DNA of 64,000 nt from Mucilaginibacter sp. CSA2-8R. GTDB taxonomy: Bacteria; Bacteroidota; Bacteroidia; Sphingobacteriales; Sphingobacteriaceae. The position numbers were made by a program, and so were the translations under genes. Below, in pieces: positions 8,374 to 15,964 of this stretch. Under the pieces are notes generated by a model. It did not search any database and was not told the DNA's origin. It saw nothing but the letters and a program-made list of their open reading frames with translations. The stretch spans positions 2,604,001 through 2,668,000 of the forward strand of contig NZ_CP152389.1 of assembly GCF_038806765.1 (NCBI RefSeq), in the 5' to 3' direction. Position 1 is the stretch's first letter. Every line of letters starts with the position of its first letter.

Positions 8374-8544
8374 ATGGCCGATAAGAAACCATTTGCACTC
8401 AGAGTGAGTGCCGAGATGTTGAAAGAAATAGAGGAGTGGGCCAACGATGAGTTTAGGAGCATCAATGGCCAGATTGAGTATATCCTCAACCAGGCGCTCA
8501 AAGACCGGAAAAAAGCTCAGAATAAAAAGAAGGCGGATAAGTGA
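8374..8544 (+). CDS. Arc-type ribbon-helix-helix DNA-binding protein
   Basis: This is a 56-residue protein. KKPFALRVSAEMLKEIEEWA gives the N-terminal ribbon and first helix; NDEFRSINGQIEYILNQALK gives the second helix with the typical Arc/MetJ-like S-x-N-x-x-I pattern. The C-terminus is a Lys-rich tail. Such proteins bind DNA as dimers on short repeated half-sites. It lies 3 bases after the preceding gene at the end of the SPFH operon, an arrangement that suggests autoregulation. The symmetric GTGATAT repeats at 6935-6995 are a candidate operator. The DNA target is inference. Confidence 0.82.
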   Translation: MADKKPFALRVSAEMLKEIEEWANDEFRSINGQIEYILNQALKDRKKAQNKKKADK

Positions 8545-8586
8545 TGGTTCGACTTTAAAAGCTGCTCCATTCACAATCATAATTGC

Positions 8587-10239
8587 ATGATCCAATCAAA
8601 GAGACTATTTCTCGGATTTCAATTATATATAAGCTTTTTGCTTATCATTTCAACAATTACCATGTTGCCATATTCGGCGAGTGGAAGTTCAGATTTTGAG
8701 CATCATTTTGTTGCTTTGGCAGATACAAACTTTGCAGTTTTTGGTTGGGACGTACAGCATTATAAAGTATCAGTAACTCCAAACTACTTATCAAAATGCA
8801 TTAAAGGAACTAACGGTATAAGTTTTAAAGCCGTTACGGCTGGCAGCGTTATGAAGCTTGAATTGCAGCAGCCAATGTTGATTTCTAAAGTTGTCTTTCA
8901 AAGACGCGAGCTTAAATTCAAGCGGATTAGCGACGACGGTTACTCAATTACGTTTCCTGCAACGTTAACCAAAGGCAAACTGCACCTTGTTGAAGTATCT
9001 TTTGAAGGAAAACCTAAAGAGGCTTTAAATCCTCCGGTTGATAATGGTTGGATTTGGACAAAAGACACACAGGGAAGACCTTGGGTAAGCGTGGCTTGTG
9101 AAGGTTCGGGAGCCAGTATTTGGCTGCCTTGCAAGGACGAGTTAAGAGATAAGCCCGACCAGGGAGCGACTATTTCTATTACCGTACCTGATACTTTAAT
9201 GGCTGTTTCTAACGGGCGATTACTCAAAAAAGTTAGCAACAATGGTTTAACAACGTTTACCTGGAACGTAACCAACCCAATTAATAGCTATAATATCATA
9301 CCGTACATTGGTAAATATGTAACCTGGCGAAAAACCTTTTATGGGGAAGGAGGCCTGCTTCACAGAGATTATTGGGTACTTGATTATAACCTAAAAAAAG
9401 GCAAGGTGCACTTTATGCAAACCGATACTATGTTCAGGGCATTTGAGAATTGGCTTGGTAAATACCCATTTTACGCTGACAGTTACAAGCTGGTAGAAGC
9501 TCCGTTGCCGGGCATGGAGCATCAAAGTGCTGTAGCCTATGGTAATGGCTTTCAAAATGGTTATCAAGGCAAAGACTTTATTTCGCGGTCTGGTTGGGGA
9601 CTTAAATGGGATTTTATGATGGTACACGAAAGCGGGCATGAATGGTTCGGCAATAGTGTTACCGCGGCGTCCTACGGTGAAACCTGGATACACGAGGGAT
9701 TTACCAAGTACCTTGAAACCTTGTATACAGATTATGCTTTTGGTAGCCAGGCAGGAAATGAATATGCAATAGGTACATGGAGGCGAATAAAAAATGATGA
9801 GCCAATTTTAGGTACTAATACCTCCGACAAATACTATAAAGGAAGCGCTATGCTGCACATGGTGAGGCAAATAATAGGTGATGACGTTTTTAAAGGTTGG
9901 TTACGAGCGCTTAACCAGCAGTATATTCACAAAGTTGTCAACACGTCGCAGGTTTTGAGCCACTTGAACAAATATACGCACAGAGATTTCGCCAGGCTGT
10001 TTAAGCAATACTTACAAACAACAAAAATTCCTGTACTGCAGTATCGATACACAAAAGATGTATTAGAGTTTCGATGGTCGAACTGTGTTGATGGTTTTAA
10101 CATGCCGCTTAAAACGCATATTGGCAAAAACAAATCATTATGGCTATACCCATCTACCCAATGGCAATCAATTAAGTCAAGTTCCGGAAGCTTAACACCC
10201 AGCGTTAATTTTTTAATTGGTGTTGAAGCTCTAAAGTAA
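8587..10239 (+). CDS. M1-family (gluzincin) metallopeptidase, exported
   Basis: This 550-residue protein has an N-terminal hydrophobic segment (about 9-30) that looks like a signal peptide. An M1 beta-domain runs to about 240. The catalytic domain has a GMEHQ motif in place of the classical GxMEN exopeptidase motif. The zinc site HESGH is at His347-Glu348 and His351, with the third ligand Glu370 in WIHEGF, matching the HExxH-x18-E signature. The chain is shorter than full-length M1 aminopeptidases because it lacks the large C-terminal helical domain, as in many Bacteroidota M1-like proteins. It probably trims peptides in the periplasm. It starts 42 bases after the SPFH operon but seems functionally separate. 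Confidence 0.85.
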   Translation: MIQSKRLFLGFQLYISFLLIISTITMLPYSASGSSDFEHHFVALADTNFAVFGWDVQHYKVSVTPNYLSKCIKGTNGISFKAVTAGSVMKLELQQPMLISKVVFQRRELKFKRISDDGYSITFPATLTKGKLHLVEVSFEGKPKEALNPPVDNGWIWTKDTQGRPWVSVACEGSGASIWLPCKDELRDKPDQGATISITVPDTLMAVSNGRLLKKVSNNGLTTFTWNVTNPINSYNIIPYIGKYVTWRKTFYGEGGLLHRDYWVLDYNLKKGKVHFMQTDTMFRAFENWLGKYPFYADSYKLVEAPLPGMEHQSAVAYGNGFQNGYQGKDFISRSGWGLKWDFMMVHESGHEWFGNSVTAASYGETWIHEGFTKYLETLYTDYAFGSQAGNEYAIGTWRRIKNDEPILGTNTSDKYYKGSAMLHMVRQIIGDDVFKGWLRALNQQYIHKVVNTSQVLSHLNKYTHRDFARLFKQYLQTTKIPVLQYRYTKDVLEFRWSNCVDGFNMPLKTHIGKNKSLWLYPSTQWQSIKSSSGSLTPSVNFLIGVEALK

Positions 10240-10311
10240 ATACTTAAACCGTAATTTGCAGTTTCAAAAACACGCTTTCAGGAATAGCCGTAATTCTGAA
10301 ATAAAAACTTT

Positions 10312-10341
10312 CCTGTCACATGGATTTTTATTTGTGACAGG
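10312..10341 (-). terminator. Hairpin between M1 peptidase and response regulator genes
   Basis: A perfect 9-bp stem CCTGTCACA/TGTGACAGG (10312-10320 with 10333-10341) lies just beyond the stop of the minus-strand response regulator. On the minus strand it is followed by a T-rich run after four bases, so it probably terminates that operon; it may also act on the converging M1 gene. Confidence 0.55.
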
Positions 10342-10344
10342 TCT

Positions 10345-11031
10345 TCAGCAAATCAGTTTGTATCCCAAACCCTGGAGGTTTAAAATTTCCACTTCAGGGT
10401 CATGGCTCAAGTGCTTGCGCAGTTTGGTTATAAAAACGTCCATTGTACGTGTATTAAAAAAGCTGTCATCCCCCCAAAGCGTATTGAGTGCCAGTTTACG
10501 GTCGAGCAGTTGGTTTTGGTGCTGAAGCAGCAATTGCAGTAGTTGCGTTTCCCGGTGCGATAGTTTAATGTCAGTGTAACCAGGCAGTTGCAGCAATTGC
10601 TTGTGTGGTGTAAACAGATAGCGGCCAACTTGCAGCGACTGGTTAAGCGTTGTTGTGTTACTATGCCTGCGCATTAGCTCCTTTACACGCAGAAACAACT
10701 CTTCCAGGCTAAAAGGCTTATTTAAGTAATCGTTTCCGCCGCTGGCATAGCCCTCCATCACATCAGTGGTACTGCTGCGTGCTGTTAAAAACAATACAGG
10801 TACTTGTTGATGCTGCATCCTGATTTGTTTTACTAATGTAAAGCCATCAGTGCCTGGCAACATCACATCTACTATACATAAGTCAAAAGCCGTATTTTGG
10901 AATGCTGTAAAAGCCTTTCGACCATCAGCTATGTGGGTAATGGTATAACCTTGTTGCTCCAGGCTGTCTTTAATTACACGGGCTAAATGTGGCTCATCTT
11001 CAACCAGCAAAATGTGGGACTTTAAAATCAT
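10345..11031 (-). CDS. OmpR-family response regulator
   Basis: This 228-residue protein has an N-terminal receiver (1-118) with the phospho-acceptor Asp55 in IVDVMLPG, Thr83 and Lys105 (NKPF). A C-terminal winged-helix domain (about 130-226) ends LQGLGYKLIC. The start at 11031 overlaps the stop of the upstream kinase in an ATGA arrangement, which indicates translational coupling; an earlier in-frame ATG at 11067 would only add residues inside the kinase gene. The kinase-regulator pair is complete and probably controls envelope genes. The target genes are not evident from the window. Confidence 0.92.
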   Translation of the reverse strand: MILKSHILLVEDEPHLARVIKDSLEQQGYTITHIADGRKAFTAFQNTAFDLCIVDVMLPGTDGFTLVKQIRMQHQQVPVLFLTARSSTTDVMEGYASGGNDYLNKPFSLEELFLRVKELMRRHSNTTTLNQSLQVGRYLFTPHKQLLQLPGYTDIKLSHRETQLLQLLLQHQNQLLDRKLALNTLWGDDSFFNTRTMDVFITKLRKHLSHDPEVEILNLQGLGYKLIC

Positions 11032-12494
11032 ACTGCAGGAAATAAAAGGGTAAATACACTCCCGCAAGGGCGATTATCGTTTACCTTAATATGGCCCCGA
11101 TGTGCCTCCATTACTTGTTTTACATAACTTAATCCTAAGCCAAACCCTTTTACATCATGCTGATTACCTTGCGGTATCCTGAAAAACTGTTCAAATATTT
11201 GATTACGATATTCACTCGGTATCCCGGGACCATTGTCTGCAAACTGCACCACAGCGTAAGTGTTTTGCCGGGTTAATGTTATACTTAGGTCAGGACGAGA
11301 TGTCGTGTTGTATTTTAAGGCATTATCAATTAAATTACAACAAACATTAAGCAGGCTATCACTGTCGGCATCAATAGCTATATCCATCTTATTATCAAAG
11401 GTGACATTTGCGTTACCGGCATTAATATGAGGCGCCATCATGATAAGTGATTCTTTTACTAACGCATTCAGGCTTATTGCTAAATAGAATGTATTTGTTG
11501 CCCGTATTAGTTTATTTATATTGAGTATTTGATGGGTAAGCGTTGTAAGCTTCTCGGTTTGATAACTGATGATGCCTAAATAATCGTTAAGCTGCGCGGG
11601 GGTATGACTAAACGTGTTCAAAGCTTCAACTGTAATTTTGATAGAGGCCAGCGGTGTATTTAACTCATGCGTCATGTTGTTGATAAAGTTATTTTTAAGT
11701 TCGGCCAGTTTATGTTGAGAGAGCAATGTACTGACGGTGTAAGCAAAGCAAGCGATAATCACAACAATTAGAAACAACGTGGCCAATACAATCCATTTCA
11801 TCTGCCTAACAAAGTATAGGCTCGGACTGTCAAAACCGGCCTTTACCCATTCTTTTTCGTACGGACGGCGCAGCGACGCGTTTACCGGTTGCGTAAGGTA
11901 CGGTTGCTTATCGGTTGCGCTGGTATAGAGTTCAAACGCCGAATTAATGCCGAATTGTTTTAACTCTTGGTCGTATCCTTTTTTGAGCATGGGTAAATTC
12001 ACTTTACTCATAAGAAATGCATGCTCCAAGCTGTCGCCCAGTCGCTGCGTATAGTAATAAACAAACCCTTTTTTCAGGTCGCTCAGAATGATATTATTAG
12101 CAACGTGTTGGATAAAGTACAGCTTGGCTTCCGGCGTGATAGATTTTAAACGGGGCTTGAAGGCTTTGATAGACAATCTGATACCCTTTTCTTTTGCATC
12201 AAACGGATGCACATCGCGCATGGTAAAGACGGTTTGGTGCGTTGGTTCTTGAATTTTGCAAGTAATGGTGATGAAGGAGGTATCATTCATCCATTGGGTA
12301 GCCCGTTTTACAATTGTTTTTTGCCTTTGGTCCATTTCGCGGTCTACCGCCGTGCGTAACGCCTCGTTAATGTCATGGTCAAAGTTTTTTATAGTGTTGC
12401 GGTAATTCTGATAATTCCAAAACAGCTGTAATCCAATTACGCTAGTCACGCATACGGCCATTAGGCCGATAACCAGGGTAATGCGCTTTTTCAT
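11028..12494 (-). CDS. Membrane sensor histidine kinase
   Basis: This is a 488-residue protein. Transmembrane helix 1 (about 5-25) and helix 2 (about 234-257) flank a periplasmic domain of about 205 residues with no recognised fold. The HisKA domain has the acceptor His276 in MTHELNTP. The HATPase domain shows NLIDNALKYN, DNGPGIP, FEQFFRIP and GFGLGLSYV boxes, so it should be active. The start at 12494 was chosen because MKKRITLVIG begins a normal membrane helix; the longer frame to 12542 adds a non-hydrophobic leader. Its last codon overlaps the start of the response regulator, its obvious partner. Confidence 0.9.
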   Translation of the reverse strand: MKKRITLVIGLMAVCVTSVIGLQLFWNYQNYRNTIKNFDHDINEALRTAVDREMDQRQKTIVKRATQWMNDTSFITITCKIQEPTHQTVFTMRDVHPFDAKEKGIRLSIKAFKPRLKSITPEAKLYFIQHVANNIILSDLKKGFVYYYTQRLGDSLEHAFLMSKVNLPMLKKGYDQELKQFGINSAFELYTSATDKQPYLTQPVNASLRRPYEKEWVKAGFDSPSLYFVRQMKWIVLATLFLIVVIIACFAYTVSTLLSQHKLAELKNNFINNMTHELNTPLASIKITVEALNTFSHTPAQLNDYLGIISYQTEKLTTLTHQILNINKLIRATNTFYLAISLNALVKESLIMMAPHINAGNANVTFDNKMDIAIDADSDSLLNVCCNLIDNALKYNTTSRPDLSITLTRQNTYAVVQFADNGPGIPSEYRNQIFEQFFRIPQGNQHDVKGFGLGLSYVKQVMEAHRGHIKVNDNRPCGSVFTLLFPAV

Positions 12495-12615
12495 GGCCCT
12501 GAAAGTACAGGTACTTGAGCTAAAACCGAAACCGGTTAACACTAATTAACTTTGATTAACACCTGTTAGTACGCGCGTAAGCTGATAAAGCCGTGATTTG
12601 AAGAAAAACGCAATC

Positions 12616-13722
12616 ATGAAAAAGCTTATACTCTTATTCCTTACCTGTTTTACATTACAGGGCTACGCTCAAATAAAACCCGGCGATTTGGTGCCGGATT
12701 TTATGCTGCCTGTTGTACTGAATGCTCCGGTAAAAACCACGTCGTTGAGCCAGCTAAAAGGTAAGGTGGTACTTGTTGATTTTTGGGCCACCTGGTGCGG
12801 TAGTTGCCTAACCGCAATGCCGCAACTTAGTAAATTACAAGAGCAATACAAAGGCAAATTACAGGTACTGGCCGTAACCGACGAATCCGTAAAACGTACA
12901 AAGCAGTTCATCGCTTCCCGGCCGTCCAACTTGTGGTTTGGAATAGATACCGGCCGGTCTTTAGCCACTTACTTTCCGCACCATATAATACCGCATACAG
13001 TGCTTATATCACCGGCTGGTAAACTCATCGCTAACACCTCGCCCGAAATGGTGACCAATGCTGTAATAGACAGTGTCCTCGAGGGGGAGGAGGTGCATCT
13101 CCCTGTAAAAAAAGACTTTATGTATACTTCGCTCGACGACGTACTGAAAAACAAATTTCCGGTTGCCGATACTGTTAAAAGTTATTTTACGATGGACGAT
13201 GCATTACCTGGCGGGCCGAGCCTAAGCACCATTTATACATTTCATCCGGTATGGAAAGGACGCAGGTTATCAGTTATTAACTGTAGTTTGGCCACAATTT
13301 ACAGCTTGGCTTACGGAAACATACCTTATTCGCGTACTATCGACAGCATAAAATTAAGACAAAGCAAACAACTTTATTGTCTGGACATTATTGTGGCACA
13401 ACCTGGCGAGCTGTTGCCCACTCTGCAACGTGAACTAAATATCCGCTTTGACCTGCACGCTAAAATGGTGCGCCGGCAGCGTGAAGTTTATGTGCTTAGA
13501 GTTGATGACCCGCAAAAGTTTGCACAGTTAAAAACAAACGAACCCGGCAAGCGCACTTACTTTGCCAAACATGGCGCAATAGATCAGCAGGCCATCACCA
13601 TGAGCGATTTTGCTGACTATTTAGAGAGCTACGGTATCAACAAACTTGTAATAGACCATACCGGTAGTACAAACAAGTATGATATAAAATCTCATTTCAA
13701 CCCGAAAATCCTAAGAGTTTAA
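12616..13722 (+). CDS. TlpA-like thioredoxin with C-terminal DUF3738-like domain (probable 3' frameshift)
   Basis: This 368-residue protein has a signal peptide (cleavage near GYAQ). A thioredoxin-like TlpA domain (about 22-155) carries the redox motif WCGSC, indicating a periplasmic thiol-disulfide reductase. Residues about 165-368 resemble the DUF3738 (TIGR03435-type) domain often paired with TlpA in Bacteroidota. The visible frame ends early at 13720. One frame back, translation continues as PKSLSDILTAMGLRLE and so on to a stop at 13800-13802, which looks like the normal C-terminus of this family. One base seems to be missing in the A-run at 13705-13708. The start at ATG 12616 is preferred over TTG 12598. 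Confidence 0.82.
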   Translation: MKKLILLFLTCFTLQGYAQIKPGDLVPDFMLPVVLNAPVKTTSLSQLKGKVVLVDFWATWCGSCLTAMPQLSKLQEQYKGKLQVLAVTDESVKRTKQFIASRPSNLWFGIDTGRSLATYFPHHIIPHTVLISPAGKLIANTSPEMVTNAVIDSVLEGEEVHLPVKKDFMYTSLDDVLKNKFPVADTVKSYFTMDDALPGGPSLSTIYTFHPVWKGRRLSVINCSLATIYSLAYGNIPYSRTIDSIKLRQSKQLYCLDIIVAQPGELLPTLQRELNIRFDLHAKMVRRQREVYVLRVDDPQKFAQLKTNEPGKRTYFAKHGAIDQQAITMSDFADYLESYGINKLVIDHTGSTNKYDIKSHFNPKILRV

Positions 13723-13802
13723 GCGACATACTTACTGCCATGGGTTTACGCTTAGAGAAACAGCAACGAGATATTGAATTGCTCATGCTATATCAACCTT
13801 GA
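13705..13802 (+). other. Out-of-frame C-terminal extension of the TlpA/DUF3738 gene
   Basis: After the four-A run at 13705-13708, the frame offset by one base reads NPKSLSDILTAMGLRLE and then QQRDIELLMLYQP up to a TGA at 13800-13802. This matches the expected ending of the DUF3738-type domain (a SL..L....G..LE pattern followed by a hydrophobic strand). It is either a real frameshift mutation or a one-base sequencing or assembly error. Confidence 0.65.
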
Positions 13803-13873
13803 ACCAAATTAAGATATTAATACGCGTAAATAGTGCCTTTACATTAGTTTTATTGGTGAGCAATTTAAATTGG

Positions 13874-14575
13874 TTATTTTTTAGCGAAACCCTGATTTGT
13901 AAGTTTAATCTGTTTTAAATTGATACCATATTGCTGTTGAAACATGGAAGCAATGCTTTGCCGATAAGCTTCCTGAGTATTGGTTTTGGTCGCTTCTTGC
14001 AAGCCCAGCACTAATACAACCGACTGCAACTTCATTTGCTCAGCCATCTGGGCACGGACTAACTCGGATTTTAGTTTAGCATTTTTGGACAGCGTAGCAA
14101 TCATCTGCGCCTGAGCACCGCTTTCCATAGCGCTGTTTACTTCAGATCCGGGTACGTTATTAACCACCTGATAACCCACCAGCATCAGTCCGGTGAGTGC
14201 ATCAGCAGCATTGTTGATTTTTAACGAAGAGCTTTTAAGTATTTGCCCGTAAATAGCGTTATAATCAGCCTTGCCCGGACCGAACGTGCTGTTTACCGCG
14301 TTAGCGCCTTGTGAAGTACGGCTTTGCAAGCGTTTTACAAAATTAGACACGACGCGCTGGCGTAGAGCTGGAGTGGAGGTGTAATCAAAACTGCTTTTTG
14401 CCGTGGCAACAGTTTTACCAGCTACTTTGCTGTCGTAAGCCAAATTTCCGGACCATCCGGCCATAAGTGTAGGGTCAAGCGCCATAATAGGTGCATCCTG
14501 AGCTCGTGCAGTTACCGATACAAATGATAAGGCAGATAATATAACGCCGGCGGAGATATTTGCTATTCTTTTCAT
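13874..14575 (-). CDS. Exported protein of unknown function
   Basis: This 233-residue protein starts at 14575, where MKRIANISAGVILSAL begins a signal peptide with likely cleavage after ARAQ. The mature part is mostly helical and rich in Ala, Gln and Ser, with a conserved-looking segment LMAGWSGNLAYDS and a later GLMLVGYQVVNN. It resembles proteins labelled DUF6683, but I hold that with low confidence. No catalytic or metal-binding pattern is visible. It stands alone between two other minus-strand or converging genes, so context gives no function. Confidence 0.7.
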   Translation of the reverse strand: MKRIANISAGVILSALSFVSVTARAQDAPIMALDPTLMAGWSGNLAYDSKVAGKTVATAKSSFDYTSTPALRQRVVSNFVKRLQSRTSQGANAVNSTFGPGKADYNAIYGQILKSSSLKINNAADALTGLMLVGYQVVNNVPGSEVNSAMESGAQAQMIATLSKNAKLKSELVRAQMAEQMKLQSVVLVLGLQEATKTNTQEAYRQSIASMFQQQYGINLKQIKLTNQGFAKK

Positions 14576-14848
14576 ATCAATAGTTGTATTACTCAAAATT
14601 GGTACATACAATCAGCCGTTTTCGTTTTAAAAAGAGATGAATTCTTGATTTTAACATGTAATTTACAGTGACTTTGTGTAATTGCATGCTTGACAATTGC
14701 TTATTAGTTGACAAGAGTTTTTTGATAATTATTTAAATTACTAAGTTAAAGCGGTCAAATTTAAAACCGAAATAAGGGACTGGATATACATCTTGAATGT
14801 AACGCACTTGATGAGCAACTTGTCAAAAACGAAGTCAACATCTTCTCA

Positions 14849-15664
14849 CTATGCAATAAAACGTCTGTCACCGGGCATAATGCGCAGCCCTAAACATTGG
14901 TAAACCTTCTCCAATACCCAATCGTCTAATTCCAGATTACCAGCCAGGAATTGAGTGATGGCATTGGGATCGGCAAATATATTCAGTTGATTAGGTTGCA
15001 TTTTAAACAGTTCTAAACGTTGTGTAACAATCTCAGACGGCCTCAATGCCGGAAACTTGAGTTGCTCATACTCATATTGCCGTATGCGGGGCAACAACAC
15101 CATTAATTCATCAGACTCGGGTGCGCCGGGCTGTGCGTTAAAAATAGCGGTTGCACGGTCAAGTGCCAGCTCATAGTCTTCGGCGCTATTAAAAGGCATA
15201 ATTCCGGCAAAGTCAGCATCAATCTGATATTCCTCAATTGGTTGCGTTTCAATTGTTGTGGTTATTGTAGTTTTTATACGGGCTATATTTGGGTGTATTT
15301 CGTTGTCCGCAATAGGTTCGGGGACATGTACTATTGTAGTAAATGTCTTAGTAATACGCCTTACCTTTCCTGGGTTTTTCATTTCGGCTTCGGCAAACTC
15401 CCGGTCCAGTCGCTCTTGCTGTTCGTTTTTATTTTCCACGTGTGTAATCCGCGCAGCTTTAGCCAAATAATTAATTGAATAACTAATATAGTAATCCGGG
15501 TCAGCGGTGCTTTGTCCACCACCTATATTAAGCGATGTATCGCTTCCGTTAAATATGTTTCTAATACGATAAGGCTGTTGTTTAAGCCACGATAATAAAG
15601 ACACACGGGCATCAGAGTGCTTTGCAATGTATGCGACTATTAGGTTGGTAGCAATAAGGTTCAT
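14849..15664 (-). CDS. HigB-HigA-like fused toxin-antitoxin polypeptide
   Basis: This 271-residue protein seems to contain both halves of a HigBA module in one chain. Residues 1-85 follow the HigB toxin pattern: NLIATNLIVAYIAKHSDA, then SLLSWLK, then SLNIGGG and a YYISYSINYLAKAARITHV strand pair. The basic catalytic stretch normally found after NIGG (NKYRL) is replaced by QSTADPD, so ribonuclease activity is doubtful. Residues 158-262 follow HigA: AEDYELALDRATAIF, PESDELMVLL, an ALRPSEIVTQRLELF helix and an HTH near 222-242. The order matches the higB-higA operon order, consistent with gene fusion. The linker (about 90-155) is unique. The assignment rests on pattern recognition only; there is no free partner gene nearby. 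Confidence 0.65.
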   Translation of the reverse strand: MNLIATNLIVAYIAKHSDARVSLLSWLKQQPYRIRNIFNGSDTSLNIGGGQSTADPDYYISYSINYLAKAARITHVENKNEQQERLDREFAEAEMKNPGKVRRITKTFTTIVHVPEPIADNEIHPNIARIKTTITTTIETQPIEEYQIDADFAGIMPFNSAEDYELALDRATAIFNAQPGAPESDELMVLLPRIRQYEYEQLKFPALRPSEIVTQRLELFKMQPNQLNIFADPNAITQFLAGNLELDDWVLEKVYQCLGLRIMPGDRRFIA

Positions 15665-15767
15665 AGACGCAATTTAACGATTGAAAGCAATGTTTTAAGA
15701 AGGTGAAAAATTATTCTTTTAGTTTTTAACCTTTCGGTCCCGTGATGATTAACGAAAATAAGTTGTT

Positions 15768-15790
15768 CTTAACATTTAATAAATGTTAAG
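15768..15790. promoter_or_regulatory. Perfect 23-bp palindrome, candidate operator
   Basis: The 11-base arms CTTAACATTTA and TAAATGTTAAG are separated by one base. The site lies 104 bases upstream of the HigBA-like start and 175 bases upstream of the GH3 gene, in the shared divergent region. There is no T-run, so it is not a typical terminator. A dimeric regulator such as the HTH part of the HigBA-like protein could bind it; this is inference. Confidence 0.6.
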
Positions 15791-15964
15791 CTGTCATTTT
15801 ACCTTTTCCCATTTTGCCGATTAGAACAGGAAATAGATTTGATACAAGGACCTGTCACCATCTTTGAGAAAATAATGCTTCCTCTATTGATACGAAAGAT
15901 TATACAGGGCTTGGCATCACTTTAACATGCAGTTTTTTGCATATTTGCTTTACACGTCGATTTT

